From assembly GCF_023746615.1 (NCBI RefSeq), contig NZ_CP082275.1:186001-250000 (forward strand): a stretch of 64,000 nt of DNA. Reading direction: 5' to 3'. Each line of letters opens with the position of its first letter. The first letter of the stretch is position 1. The translations under genes were made by a program, and so were the position numbers. Of the stretch, positions 26,265 through 35,358 are shown in pieces. The notes beneath the pieces were generated by a model. It was not told the origin of the DNA. It saw only the letters and a list, made by a program, of their open reading frames with translations, and ran no database searches. Origin of the DNA: Grimontia kaedaensis. Lineage in GTDB: Bacteria > Pseudomonadota > Gammaproteobacteria > Enterobacterales > Vibrionaceae.

Positions 26265-26939
26265 ATGAAGGATTTTCTCATTGCGCCGTCGATCCTCTCG
26301 GCGGATTTCGCACGTTTAGGTGAAGACGTTGAACGCGTACTGGCAGCAGGTGCTGACGTGGTGCATTTCGACGTGATGGACAACCACTATGTACCGAACC
26401 TCACCTTTGGTGCGCCAATCTGTAAAGCGCTGCGTGACTACGGTATTACCGCACCCATCGACGTTCATCTCATGGTGAAGCCAGTTGACCGCATCATCCC
26501 AGATTTTGCTAAAGCCGGTGCCAGCATGATCACCTTCCACGCGGAAGCGAGTGAGCACATCGACCGTAGCCTGCAACTAATCAAAGAGCACGGCTGTCAG
26601 GCGGGTTTGGTGTTTAACCCAGCGACGCCGCTGCACTATCTGGATCACGTGATGGACAAGCTCGACATGATCCTTCTGATGTCAGTTAACCCAGGTTTTG
26701 GTGGCCAGTCCTTCATTCCTGAAACCCTGAATAAACTGCGCGAAGTGCGTCGTCGTATTGACGAAAGCGGTCGCGATATTCGCCTCGAAATCGACGGCGG
26801 CGTAAAAGTAGATAACATCCGTGAAATCGCAGAAGCGGGCGCAGACATGTTCGTAGCAGGCTCGGCTATCTTCGGTCAGCCGGATTACAAAGCTGTGATA
26901 GACGAAATGCGCGCTGAACTGAGCAAAGTAGGAAAATAA
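26265..26939 (+). CDS. rpe: Ribulose-phosphate 3-epimerase
   Basis: A 224-residue TIM-barrel enzyme interconverting ribulose-5-phosphate and xylulose-5-phosphate in the pentose phosphate pathway. APSILSADFARLGEDV at residues 7-22, HFDVMDNHYVPNLTFG near 33, VHLMV near 67 and the phosphate loops VNPGFGGQ and EIDGGV are all present. The ATG at 26265 follows AGGCTAAAGG. It is 3 bases upstream of gph. Confidence 0.97.
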   Translation: MKDFLIAPSILSADFARLGEDVERVLAAGADVVHFDVMDNHYVPNLTFGAPICKALRDYGITAPIDVHLMVKPVDRIIPDFAKAGASMITFHAEASEHIDRSLQLIKEHGCQAGLVFNPATPLHYLDHVMDKLDMILLMSVNPGFGGQSFIPETLNKLREVRRRIDESGRDIRLEIDGGVKVDNIREIAEAGADMFVAGSAIFGQPDYKAVIDEMRAELSKVGK

Positions 26940-26942
26940 ACC

Positions 26943-27641
26943 GTGACGGTAAACTTTGACAACATCAAATATATTGCCTTTGACCTTGATGGAACGCTGG
27001 TAGATAGCGTGCCGGATCTGGCAGAAGGTATTCGCATGGCATTGGCTGACCACGATCTTTACTCGCCAACAGACGATGAAGTACGCAACTGGATTGGCAA
27101 TGGAGCGGAAATCATGCTTAAGCGTGCCTTGAGTCAGAGCGTCACTATCAAGGCTGATATTGATGAAGCGCTGTATCAAAAAGTCCGTGAGCGTTTTGAT
27201 TTTCACTACGCAAACAACGGCCACGACAAAACCATTGTATATCCGGGCGTAAAAGAGACGCTGACCGAACTGAAAGCAACAGGTTATACACTGGGCATTG
27301 TCACCAATAAGCCTTATCAGTTTGTACCGGAAATACTTGCAGACTTGGATCTAGCGCAGTTCTTTACTGACGTGATCGGTGGTGATTCTCTGCCAACCAA
27401 CAAACCAGACCCGGAAGGTCTTCTCAGCCTGCGTGACAAGCACAGCCTGAGCAACGAAAACATGCTGATGGTGGGCGATTCGAAAAACGATATCCTCGCC
27501 GCGAAAAATGCAGGTTACGTTTCTGTGGGCCTGACTTACGGATATAACTATGGCGAGCCAATCAGCGACAGTGCCCCGGAATTTGTCGCTGACCACTTCA
27601 ACCAGCTTTTAACGGTTCTCAGCACCGAAAAAACAGCGTAA
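26943..27641 (+). CDS. gph: Phosphoglycolate phosphatase
   Basis: A 232-residue HAD hydrolase that dephosphorylates 2-phosphoglycolate formed during DNA repair. FDLDGTLVDSVPDL near residues 12-25 is motif I with the Asp nucleophile; TNKP near 120 is motif II; KPDPEG and GDSKNDILAAKNAG are motifs III and IV. The GTG start at 26943 lies 3 bases after rpe, so the two are coupled. Confidence 0.95.
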   Translation: MTVNFDNIKYIAFDLDGTLVDSVPDLAEGIRMALADHDLYSPTDDEVRNWIGNGAEIMLKRALSQSVTIKADIDEALYQKVRERFDFHYANNGHDKTIVYPGVKETLTELKATGYTLGIVTNKPYQFVPEILADLDLAQFFTDVIGGDSLPTNKPDPEGLLSLRDKHSLSNENMLMVGDSKNDILAAKNAGYVSVGLTYGYNYGEPISDSAPEFVADHFNQLLTVLSTEKTA

Positions 27642-27672
27642 ATTAAAGCTTCGACTTATTTCTCGAAATGAC

Positions 27673-27692
27673 AGCCAGCAGCGATGCTGGCT
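27673..27692 (+). other. Hairpin in the gph-trpS gap
   Basis: AGCCAGCA-GCGA-TGCTGGCT, a perfect 8-bp stem with a GNRA-type loop, not followed by T residues. It lies 28 bases before the trpS start. It could stabilise or attenuate the rpe-gph-trpS message; it is not a standard terminator. Confidence 0.5.
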
Positions 27693-27719
27693 GAATTGAC
27701 TGACAGGAACAGAAAGAAC

Positions 27720-28736
27720 ATGAGTAATCCTACGACCAAACCCATTGTACTTAGCGGTGTTCAGCCATCAGGCGAACTCAGTATCGGCAACTACATTGGA
27801 GCTTTGCGTCAGTGGGAGCAAATGCAGGACGATTACGATTGCCAATACTGCATCGTAGACCTGCACGCGATCACTGTTCGTCAGGAAGCGGAAAAGCTGC
27901 GTGAAGCAACACTGGACTCGCTGGCGCTGTGTCTGGCTGTAGGCGTGACGCCAGAGAAAAGTAATCTTTTCATCCAGTCTCATGTGCCTGAGCATGCCCA
28001 GCTGGGTTGGGTGCTGAACTGTTACACCCAAATGGGTGAGTTGAACCGTATGACCCAGTTCAAGGACAAGTCAGCACGCCATGCTGAAAACATCAACGCT
28101 GGCTTGTTTGGTTATCCTGTGCTGATGGCCGCTGACATCTTGCTGTACCAAGCGAATCAGGTGCCGGTAGGTAACGACCAGAAGCAGCATCTTGAGCTTG
28201 CGCGCGATATCGCAACCCGTTTCAACAACGTGTATGGCGAGGTATTTACAGTACCAGAACCTTACATCCCACAAGTGGGTGCTCGTGTAATGAGCCTGCA
28301 GGATCCGACCAAGAAGATGTCGAAGTCTGATGACAATCGCAACAACGTGATTGGCCTGTTGGAAGACCCGAAAGCGATCGCCAAGAAAATCAAACGTGCA
28401 GTGACTGACTCAGACGAGCCACCACGTGTGCTGTTTGATATCGAAAGCAAGCCAGGTGTTGCCAACCTGATGGGCCTGATGTCCGTGGCGACGGGTAAAA
28501 CGTTTGCTGAAATCGAAGCAGAGTATGAAGGCAAGATGTATGGTCATCTGAAAACAGACACTGCTGATGCTGTGGTTGCTATGCTAGAGCCAGTACAGAC
28601 ACGCTATCAGGAGCTCCGTGCTGACCGAGCGTATCTCGATCAGGTAATGAAAGCTGGTTCAGAAAAAGCGTCTGCACGCGCTGCTGACACACTGAAAAAA
28701 GTGTACGAAGCAGTGGGCTTTGTTGCTTGCCCATAA
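27720..28736 (+). CDS. trpS: Tryptophanyl-tRNA synthetase
   Basis: A 338-residue class I synthetase charging tRNA-Trp. The HIGH-equivalent GNYIGALRQW follows GVQPSGELSI near residues 10-28; KKMSKSDDN near 195 is the KMSKS loop. VDLHAITV and GNDQKQHLELARDIA are family motifs. The ATG at 27720 (MSNPTTKPIVLSG) matches the family, against an in-frame start 12 codons upstream. It is the last gene of rpe-gph-trpS and is followed by a strong terminator. Confidence 0.97.
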   Translation: MSNPTTKPIVLSGVQPSGELSIGNYIGALRQWEQMQDDYDCQYCIVDLHAITVRQEAEKLREATLDSLALCLAVGVTPEKSNLFIQSHVPEHAQLGWVLNCYTQMGELNRMTQFKDKSARHAENINAGLFGYPVLMAADILLYQANQVPVGNDQKQHLELARDIATRFNNVYGEVFTVPEPYIPQVGARVMSLQDPTKKMSKSDDNRNNVIGLLEDPKAIAKKIKRAVTDSDEPPRVLFDIESKPGVANLMGLMSVATGKTFAEIEAEYEGKMYGHLKTDTADAVVAMLEPVQTRYQELRADRAYLDQVMKAGSEKASARAADTLKKVYEAVGFVACP

Positions 28737-28754
28737 GCACCGTTTAGAATGTTG

Positions 28755-28786
28755 AAAAAAGCAGCGAGAAATCGCTGCTTTTTTTA
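28755..28786 (+). terminator. Terminator after trpS
   Basis: GCAGCGA-GAAA-TCGCTGC followed by seven T. The 217 bases from here to the nuclease gene hold no gene I can support. Confidence 0.9.
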
Positions 28787-29003
28787 TTTTCGCCGCTATT
28801 CCCTCCACGTTCGCCTTCAATTCCCCCCTCCTTCTCGTGATTTTTGTTGTTATCTGAAATTGTTGATTTCTGAACGCCGTCCTGATTGTTGAGTGCTATG
28901 TCAGAATTGATATACAAACTTGGGCTTCCCATCACGTAAATGACATGTCGAGATGTTAAATCATTTGCACTGTTTATGACTTCAATCCCAATAAGGACAG
29001 AAA

Positions 29004-31814
29004 ATGAAGATCTTTACATGGAGCCCTCTGGCTCTGGCTCTCAGTGCAGCGCTTCCTGCCAGTGCTGACATTCTCATCACGGAATACGTCGAAGGCTCCT
29101 CCAACAATAAAGCGATAGAGCTGACTAACACGGGTTCAGGGGATGCTTCTCTCGACAACCTCTCGCTCCGATTGGCTTTCAACGGTGCCACCAGTTTTGG
29201 TAATACAATTGCGCTTGCCGGCACCTTGGCAGCAGGTGAAAGCTACGTGGTTACTAACAGCAGCGCGGCGGGCGAAGTCACCGACGTCAGCCAGCAAACT
29301 TCTGGTTCGCTCTCTTTCAATGGCAATGACGTGGTGGCCTTGGTCGATGAAAACGATAACGTGCTCGACAGCCTCGGGCAGCTAGGTAACAGCGGCAACT
29401 ACGGAAAAGATATCACGCTGCGCCGTATCGACGGCAGCACAGGTCGCACAGATGCGTCTTCGGCGTTTGACGCCTCAGTGGAATGGCAATCTTTCGCACA
29501 AAATACCTTTGACGGTCTGGGTTGTAGCGGTGTTGGCGCTTGTGATGGTGGTGGAGGTGGCGGCACCTTCAGTTGTGAAGGTGAGACCCTTACACCGACT
29601 TATGCGATTCAAGGCAGTGGTGATCGCAGCCCACTGGTACCAGATGGCAGTTTTGAAGCTGAGGGTACCTACTATGTCGAAGGTGTTGTTACCGCGGTAA
29701 CAGAGAGCCTCTATAAAGGCTTCTGGCTTCAGGACGCGAACGGTGATGGCGACAACGCAACCTCAGATGGTCTGTTCATCTTTACGGGAGATGCCCCTCA
29801 GGGTATTGAGCCTGGCATGCAGGTTTGTGTGGCGGGTACTGTCAAAGAGTTTTTCAATCTCACTCAACTGGATGCGTCCGACAAGCAGTGGGAGGTGATC
29901 GATACCGTGGGCGAGCTTCCTGTCACTGATTTGGCAGTGGAAGAGGGTGAAACGCTGGATGCGGCGCTTGAACGTCATGAAGGCATGAAAGTGCGTCTGA
30001 CGCAGGAAAGTGAACTGGTCGTAACCCGTAACTTCGGATTTGATTACGATGCTTTCCGAAACAACATGGTACTTTCATACGAAGCGCCCAACTTTAAACC
30101 GACACAACTGTATATTGCTGGCTCTGATGACGCGGTAGCCTTGGCTGCAGCTAATGATGCAAACCAACTGTTTGTGGAGTCAGACCTCAAAGCGCCGAAT
30201 GGTGTTGTGCCTTACTTCCCGGGTCTGGATGCTGAGCAGGGTTATATTCGTATCGGCGATACTGTCACTAACCTCGAAGGTGTGATTGGTTACAGCTTCA
30301 GTGATTACCGTCTGGTGGTAACTAATGAGCTGGTGGCAAGCGACTTCGTGCGTGATGAAGACCGCACGGCGGCACCTGAAGCGTTTGAGGGCACCAACCT
30401 GAAAGTCGCAAGCTTCAACGTACTGAATTACTTCACCAGTGCCAGTGCGATTGGCGGTGATCTGAACGTGACGTGTGATGATCAGGCAGATGCTGACGCA
30501 TCGCGTGGCTGTAACCGTGGTACGAAAGACGCTGCTGAGTTCGCATTACAACAAGCGAAAATCGTGAACGCATTGACGGCCATGGATGCTGATATCGTCG
30601 GTCTGATGGAAATCGAAAACAATGGCTTTGGTGAAAACGGCGCATTGGCGAATCTGGTGACTGAGTTGAATACCCAGTTTGCTGATGAGGCTGACCACTA
30701 TGCGTTTGTCACTCCGGCAGAAGCTGATCTGACGGAAGGTGCATTCCTTGGTGGTGATGCGATTCAGGTTGCACTGATTTATCGTCCGGCAAAAGTATCA
30801 CTTCAAGGTGATGCAACGGTTGTCCGTATGCCAGAGCAGCATATCAGTGGTGAAAACCCAGATGGTGAGACCCGTCAGTTGGATAAATTCCAGCGTGATA
30901 GCTTACTGCAAACCTTTGGTGTGAAAGATGAAAGCTTGTCAATTGCGGTCAGTCACTTTAAGTCGAAAGGCTCTGGCTGTTACGAAGATTGGGTAGCCGG
31001 TGAATTTGACGATGATCCAGCCGATCTTCAGGGCCGTTGTAACGAGTTCCGCGTTTCGGCGGCAGAAACACTGGGTAATGCACTGGCAGGTGTTGAAGGT
31101 GACATCATCGCCTTGGGTGACTTCAATGCTTACGGCCAGGAAGATCCAATGCGTGTGATGACAGATTACGATGCAGACACTGCAGAACGTAAAATTGTGA
31201 CCGCAGCAGGGACTTCTATCGCCGGTGAAACTTTGGATGAAACCGCGCGAGAAGTGGGTGATGGTTTTGGTTACATCAACCTCGCCAGCTACGTATTGGG
31301 TGAAGAAGCCTTCTCTTACACCTTTGATGGTGAACTGGGCAGCCTTGACCATGCAGTCGGTAATGCCAGCTTACTTGAGAAAGTCACTGGCGTGGAAGAC
31401 TGGCACATTAACTCGGTGGAAAGCACCTTGTTTGAGTACTCAGGCCGCTTCACCGGTGATTTGGTCAAGTCGACTAACCCGTACTCCTCTTCAGATCACG
31501 ACCCTGTAATTGTGAGCCTGAACTACCCAGATCCGGTTCAGAAGTTCAAACTTCGCTTCAAGAACAAGAGCATCTTCTGGGTTCAGCCAACGGTGAATGG
31601 TTATGTTGACGAAGATCGTCCGTGGCTACGTTGGAAAACTAACCGTAAATACAATCAAAACAGCGAGTTCTTGAAAGAGCTTGGCGTAAGTTACGGCGAT
31701 ACCGTTGAGCTTGGCTACCGCTTGTGGGGCTTTATCGCCATCCCTTGTGGTGACGCAGTACTGGAAGAAAACACACGCGCTGTGTTTAAAGGATTCCAGT
31801 GTAAGATCAAATAG
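29004..31814 (+). CDS. Secreted ExeM/NucH-type extracellular nuclease
   Basis: A 936-residue secreted protein with signal peptide (cleaved near ALPASA-D, residue 22). A lamin-tail-like domain (about 22-140: ILITEYVEGSSNNKAIELTN) is followed by a glycine run, an OB-fold nucleic-acid region (about 200-450) and an endonuclease/exonuclease/phosphatase domain (about 465-845). Catalytic-site motifs are ASFNVLNYF, GLMEIENNG, GDFNAYGQEDP, SLDHAVG and SSDHDPVI. Relatives are Shewanella ExeM and V. cholerae Xds, which degrade extracellular DNA in biofilms and for phosphate. A 90-residue tail after the nuclease domain, rich in aromatic and basic residues with a Cys pair, is not one I recognise and is not a GlyGly-CTERM. 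AAGGA precedes the ATG. Confidence 0.88.
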   Translation: MKIFTWSPLALALSAALPASADILITEYVEGSSNNKAIELTNTGSGDASLDNLSLRLAFNGATSFGNTIALAGTLAAGESYVVTNSSAAGEVTDVSQQTSGSLSFNGNDVVALVDENDNVLDSLGQLGNSGNYGKDITLRRIDGSTGRTDASSAFDASVEWQSFAQNTFDGLGCSGVGACDGGGGGGTFSCEGETLTPTYAIQGSGDRSPLVPDGSFEAEGTYYVEGVVTAVTESLYKGFWLQDANGDGDNATSDGLFIFTGDAPQGIEPGMQVCVAGTVKEFFNLTQLDASDKQWEVIDTVGELPVTDLAVEEGETLDAALERHEGMKVRLTQESELVVTRNFGFDYDAFRNNMVLSYEAPNFKPTQLYIAGSDDAVALAAANDANQLFVESDLKAPNGVVPYFPGLDAEQGYIRIGDTVTNLEGVIGYSFSDYRLVVTNELVASDFVRDEDRTAAPEAFEGTNLKVASFNVLNYFTSASAIGGDLNVTCDDQADADASRGCNRGTKDAAEFALQQAKIVNALTAMDADIVGLMEIENNGFGENGALANLVTELNTQFADEADHYAFVTPAEADLTEGAFLGGDAIQVALIYRPAKVSLQGDATVVRMPEQHISGENPDGETRQLDKFQRDSLLQTFGVKDESLSIAVSHFKSKGSGCYEDWVAGEFDDDPADLQGRCNEFRVSAAETLGNALAGVEGDIIALGDFNAYGQEDPMRVMTDYDADTAERKIVTAAGTSIAGETLDETAREVGDGFGYINLASYVLGEEAFSYTFDGELGSLDHAVGNASLLEKVTGVEDWHINSVESTLFEYSGRFTGDLVKSTNPYSSSDHDPVIVSLNYPDPVQKFKLRFKNKSIFWVQPTVNGYVDEDRPWLRWKTNRKYNQNSEFLKELGVSYGDTVELGYRLWGFIAIPCGDAVLEENTRAVFKGFQCKIK

Positions 31815-31832
31815 TCGTCGACTTATCCTGCC

Positions 31833-31860
31833 ACAGGCTCCTTCGGGAGCCTGTTTTTTT
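31833..31860 (+). terminator. Terminator after the nuclease gene
   Basis: CAGGCTCC-TTCG-GGAGCCTG with a stable UUCG loop and seven T, 20 bases past the stop. Confidence 0.9.
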
Positions 31861-32022
31861 CTGACCTTTTAATGGGTTGCCTGCAGAATCTTGACTAAGC
31901 TTTAGAGATGTCTCATGGGCAAGGTAATGTCTTGTATTTGTGATGCTACGTGTCAGGCACCCGAGAAATTCCGGTTACCAGTGCACAGGTGAGGCATCAC
32001 CATTTTGGCTTCGGAAGCTTTC

Positions 32023-35000
32023 ATGTCGATCATTGAATCACTGTCGATGTTCCTTTTACCCGCGGCGAGCGAGCAATTACTGCCGACGGGGTATATTGAT
32101 CCCTGGCTGCAATTATTGGCGGCCATGGCAGCCTTTATTGCTGCCGCCATGACATTTATTCATCGTCCGCTGGAAGAGCAAAAGCTGCCTTGGCTAAAGG
32201 TATCTACAGTTCCGGTGAATGCACTCACGCTAACGGTCAGTATGTCTTTGGTGCATGTGGCGAATGTCACTGCCAGCCCGACCTATCAATCCCTCGGCTT
32301 CCAGCCCTCATTGCTCTATCTGCCATTGTTACTGACATTCGCGCTGAATTTCTCTGCCTTAAGGATGATTGCGTTCGGCAAAAACAGTCCATTTCGACTT
32401 TTAATGGCTTCCGGACTCATCATGACTGCGCTGGTGCTGCAAAACTTACTTGCCTTCACCGGCGTCAATCTCGCCTCTATCTCCCAATTGGACGCAGCCA
32501 TCTACAGTTTTGCTGCGGTGATAGCAGGGTTTCTCGTCACCGTGGCGATATGGAACCGCTTTGCTGCGGTGAAAACGGGGTTCTGGGACAGGAACCTGAC
32601 GGCGGGCCTTTTGAGTGGCGCAAGCTTTACCGTGGCGTCGCTAGTTATGGCGCTGGCGTCGACTGATGCTGTGGTGTTGTCTCGCCAGCCTATTCGCAAC
32701 GAAGCCGTGTTGTTTACCATCCTAGATGTGGTGTTGGTACAGGCATTTCTGGCTATGTTCGTTGTTGTTTTCAATCAATTGGCGAACGCTTGGCTTTGCA
32801 GTCATGCAGAAGCGCGCTTACATAGCGAGCGTGAAGAGCAACTGACGTCTATTCTCCAGACGGCAACTGAAGCCATCATTGCTATCGATCGAAAGGGCAA
32901 CATTACTTACTTCAACCACTCTGCAGAGCGGATTTTCGGCTGGCATACATCTGAAGTGCTAGGTAAGAACGTGCGCATGTTGGTGACAGATGAACATCAA
33001 CATCGCCACGACATGTATATCCACAATTATCTTGAACGGCGTGTGGATTCTGCTGTGGTTGGGACAGTGCGTGAAGTCATGGCAAAGCGGCGTGATGGGT
33101 CACAACTCCCGGTCAGATTGTCTATCGGCCACCACGAATCGCAGGGACAGCATGAGTTTGTTGCCGTAATTTCAGATATTTCAGAGCAGCGGAGTATGGC
33201 TTGGGCACTGCGCGAAAATGCCAAACAGTACCGCGCGCTGGTATCCAATCTGCCTTGTATGGCGTTCAGGGAGATGACAGGGGCGACGCGGCATATCGTT
33301 TATATCAGCGATGCGGCGAAGCCGCTGACAGGTTACAGTGCTTCTATCCTGACGGGAGAAAATGGTGTTTCTCATTTTGTCGATCGTATCCACCAAAGCG
33401 ACACTGCAAGCTATCGTAAAGTGCGTGAGCTGGCTTCGCGCCGCAACGGCAAATATGACTGTGAGTACCGATTCCTGACCCGTAATGATGAGCAGAAATG
33501 GTTCTGGGAAATCGGACATAGCTACCGTGCGGAAGACGGCAGCACTTGGATTGATGGTGTCATCATCGATGTCACCGAGAAGCACGAAGCCGAAGAAGAG
33601 TTTGAGGAAAAGCTGCGACTTGCCGAGAAAGCAACCCAGTCTAAGGCCTCTTTTCTAGCCAACATGAGCTATGAATTCCGCTCGCCGATGAACTCTATTC
33701 TTGGGTTAACGGAAGTGTTGATTGAAGAAGCAGCCAGTCCTGCGCATCGCCATCACTTGGAAGTGATCCGCGAGTCTGGCAATAGCCTGCTGAAACTCAT
33801 CAACGATATTCTTGATACATCAAAACTAGAAAGCCAATCCTTGCCGCTCGACATTGCCGATTTCTCGTTGGTGCAGCTTTGTCGGCAGATTGAATTTATT
33901 GCCCGCGAGACAGTGCAAGCCCGTGACCTTCACGTCAGCCTCTATTACAACGATGCGCTTTGGGAGCACTATGTTGGTGACTCGCGTCGTATCAAACAGC
34001 TGCTGCAAAACCTGATGCGAAGTGCACTGACGAAAACTGAAAAAGGTAATGTGGCGCTTCATGTGTTACCCACCAATGATGTGGTGAGATTTGCGGTAGC
34101 AAGCTATGCGCACAATCAGAAAGCAGCTAAGGAAGATGAAGCGGTAAATACCGGGCAGACGCTCTCCGCCACACTGGTGACACAACTTATCGAATTGATG
34201 GGCGGCCATCTCTGGTTTGATGGCGAATCAATTCATGGCTCCGTGGTATATGCCGATCTGCCACTCATTCCCGCGCAAAGTTCCTCCAGAATGGGTGATG
34301 AGTCAGCCGTGAACTTTGCGCTTCCTTCCCTGGAAGTTCTGGTCATCGATGATGTGCAACGCAACCAACAGGAGCTTCGTGACATGCTGCTGAGACAAGG
34401 GGTGAAAGTGCTGACTTTTACTGATCTTGAGTCAGCCGAAGACGTGCTGAAAACTCAGCCCGTGGATTTGGTGTTCCTGGATGCCTATCTCAGTGACGAG
34501 CACTATCCCACACCGCAAACCTTGCGCAGTTGGGCGATCGTGTGCCGGGAAGAGCCGCTCAAGGTTGTCGCGATGAAACTGGCCGTCGATCCGACCACTG
34601 ACAACCAGTGGCAGACGCTGGGCTTTGACTTCTCGATTGATAAACCATTTATCAGCAGTGATGTGTTCGTCATGCTGGCGAAATGCTGCGGCGGGGACTC
34701 TGCTGATAACATCGCAGTACTTAGTCCTCCCAATGAGGATGTTGACTTGTTTGATGATGCCTGGGCACTCCAGCACTGGCCAACGACCGACATCCTTCTG
34801 AGTGTTATCCGCGAATTTCATTCTACCTACAACGATCTGCCGGACACTATCCGTCACTTACTGAAGGAGCAGCCTGAGGCACTGGAACCTTTGCTGAAAC
34901 AGGCAAAAGAGGCTGCCAAATGTATCGGCTTCCCGGCTGTTGAACTGCGGATAGCAAAGCTACTGGGCTGTGTGGAAGCGGGGGACGTGGTGAAAGCGGA

Positions 35001-35358
35001 GTCCAAACTCGAGCTGCTGCGACACACGCTGGAAGAAACGTTTGATCGGGCTCTGGCTTATCTGGGTGTCAGGGCACATGAACTGGAAGACGATTCCTTA
35101 GTCGGCAAAATGCCGCAAGAACTGTTTGAACGCAAAACCGAAATGTTCGTCAGCAAGCTCGCAGAAGGGCAGTATGACGACGAGCTATACAAAGAACTGG
35201 TGCCAATGATGGCGGGATTTGTCTCTCCACCCTTGCTGTCACAGTTTGTGGCATCTATTGAAAGCTTTGAGCTGGATGAGGCATACCGTTTGATTCTGGC
35301 AGTGACAGAACAGATGCCGATGTCACAGAACACGGGAGTACAAGGCTATGGCGTATAA
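32023..35358 (+). CDS. Catalytically degenerate hybrid sensor kinase (7TM-PAS-PAS-HisKA-REC-HPt)
   Basis: A 1111-residue protein with hybrid histidine-kinase layout. Residues 1-260 hold about seven membrane helices arranged like an MHYT sensor but without the MHYT motif. PAS domains lie near 270-390 and 402-522. The HisKA-like helix reads FLANMSYEFRSPMN, with Tyr550 (codon 33670-33672) where the phospho-accepting His belongs. The HATPase-like part (602-755) lacks the N-box Asn (MRSALTKTEKG) and a DxGxG box. The receiver (770-890) keeps IDD, Asp820 and Lys874. The HPt-like region (920-1020) has KQAKEAAKCIG where HTLKGAAGNIG is expected, so its His is also lost. ATG 32023 has GGAAG; a TTG lies 6 codons upstream. 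It overlaps the response-regulator gene by 11 bases. Domain identities are by eye. Confidence 0.8.
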   Translation: MSIIESLSMFLLPAASEQLLPTGYIDPWLQLLAAMAAFIAAAMTFIHRPLEEQKLPWLKVSTVPVNALTLTVSMSLVHVANVTASPTYQSLGFQPSLLYLPLLLTFALNFSALRMIAFGKNSPFRLLMASGLIMTALVLQNLLAFTGVNLASISQLDAAIYSFAAVIAGFLVTVAIWNRFAAVKTGFWDRNLTAGLLSGASFTVASLVMALASTDAVVLSRQPIRNEAVLFTILDVVLVQAFLAMFVVVFNQLANAWLCSHAEARLHSEREEQLTSILQTATEAIIAIDRKGNITYFNHSAERIFGWHTSEVLGKNVRMLVTDEHQHRHDMYIHNYLERRVDSAVVGTVREVMAKRRDGSQLPVRLSIGHHESQGQHEFVAVISDISEQRSMAWALRENAKQYRALVSNLPCMAFREMTGATRHIVYISDAAKPLTGYSASILTGENGVSHFVDRIHQSDTASYRKVRELASRRNGKYDCEYRFLTRNDEQKWFWEIGHSYRAEDGSTWIDGVIIDVTEKHEAEEEFEEKLRLAEKATQSKASFLANMSYEFRSPMNSILGLTEVLIEEAASPAHRHHLEVIRESGNSLLKLINDILDTSKLESQSLPLDIADFSLVQLCRQIEFIARETVQARDLHVSLYYNDALWEHYVGDSRRIKQLLQNLMRSALTKTEKGNVALHVLPTNDVVRFAVASYAHNQKAAKEDEAVNTGQTLSATLVTQLIELMGGHLWFDGESIHGSVVYADLPLIPAQSSSRMGDESAVNFALPSLEVLVIDDVQRNQQELRDMLLRQGVKVLTFTDLESAEDVLKTQPVDLVFLDAYLSDEHYPTPQTLRSWAIVCREEPLKVVAMKLAVDPTTDNQWQTLGFDFSIDKPFISSDVFVMLAKCCGGDSADNIAVLSPPNEDVDLFDDAWALQHWPTTDILLSVIREFHSTYNDLPDTIRHLLKEQPEALEPLLKQAKEAAKCIGFPAVELRIAKLLGCVEAGDVVKAESKLELLRHTLEETFDRALAYLGVRAHELEDDSLVGKMPQELFERKTEMFVSKLAEGQYDDELYKELVPMMAGFVSPPLLSQFVASIESFELDEAYRLILAVTEQMPMSQNTGVQGYGV

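Noticed and set aside
28744..28935. A 63-codon minus-strand frame after trpS.
   Set aside because: It reads through the trpS terminator, has low-complexity K/E/S/G content and no ribosome-binding site.
32190..32666. A 158-codon plus-strand frame inside the degenerate kinase gene.
   Set aside because: Out-of-frame shadow; the membrane-helix pattern is only sensible in the main frame.
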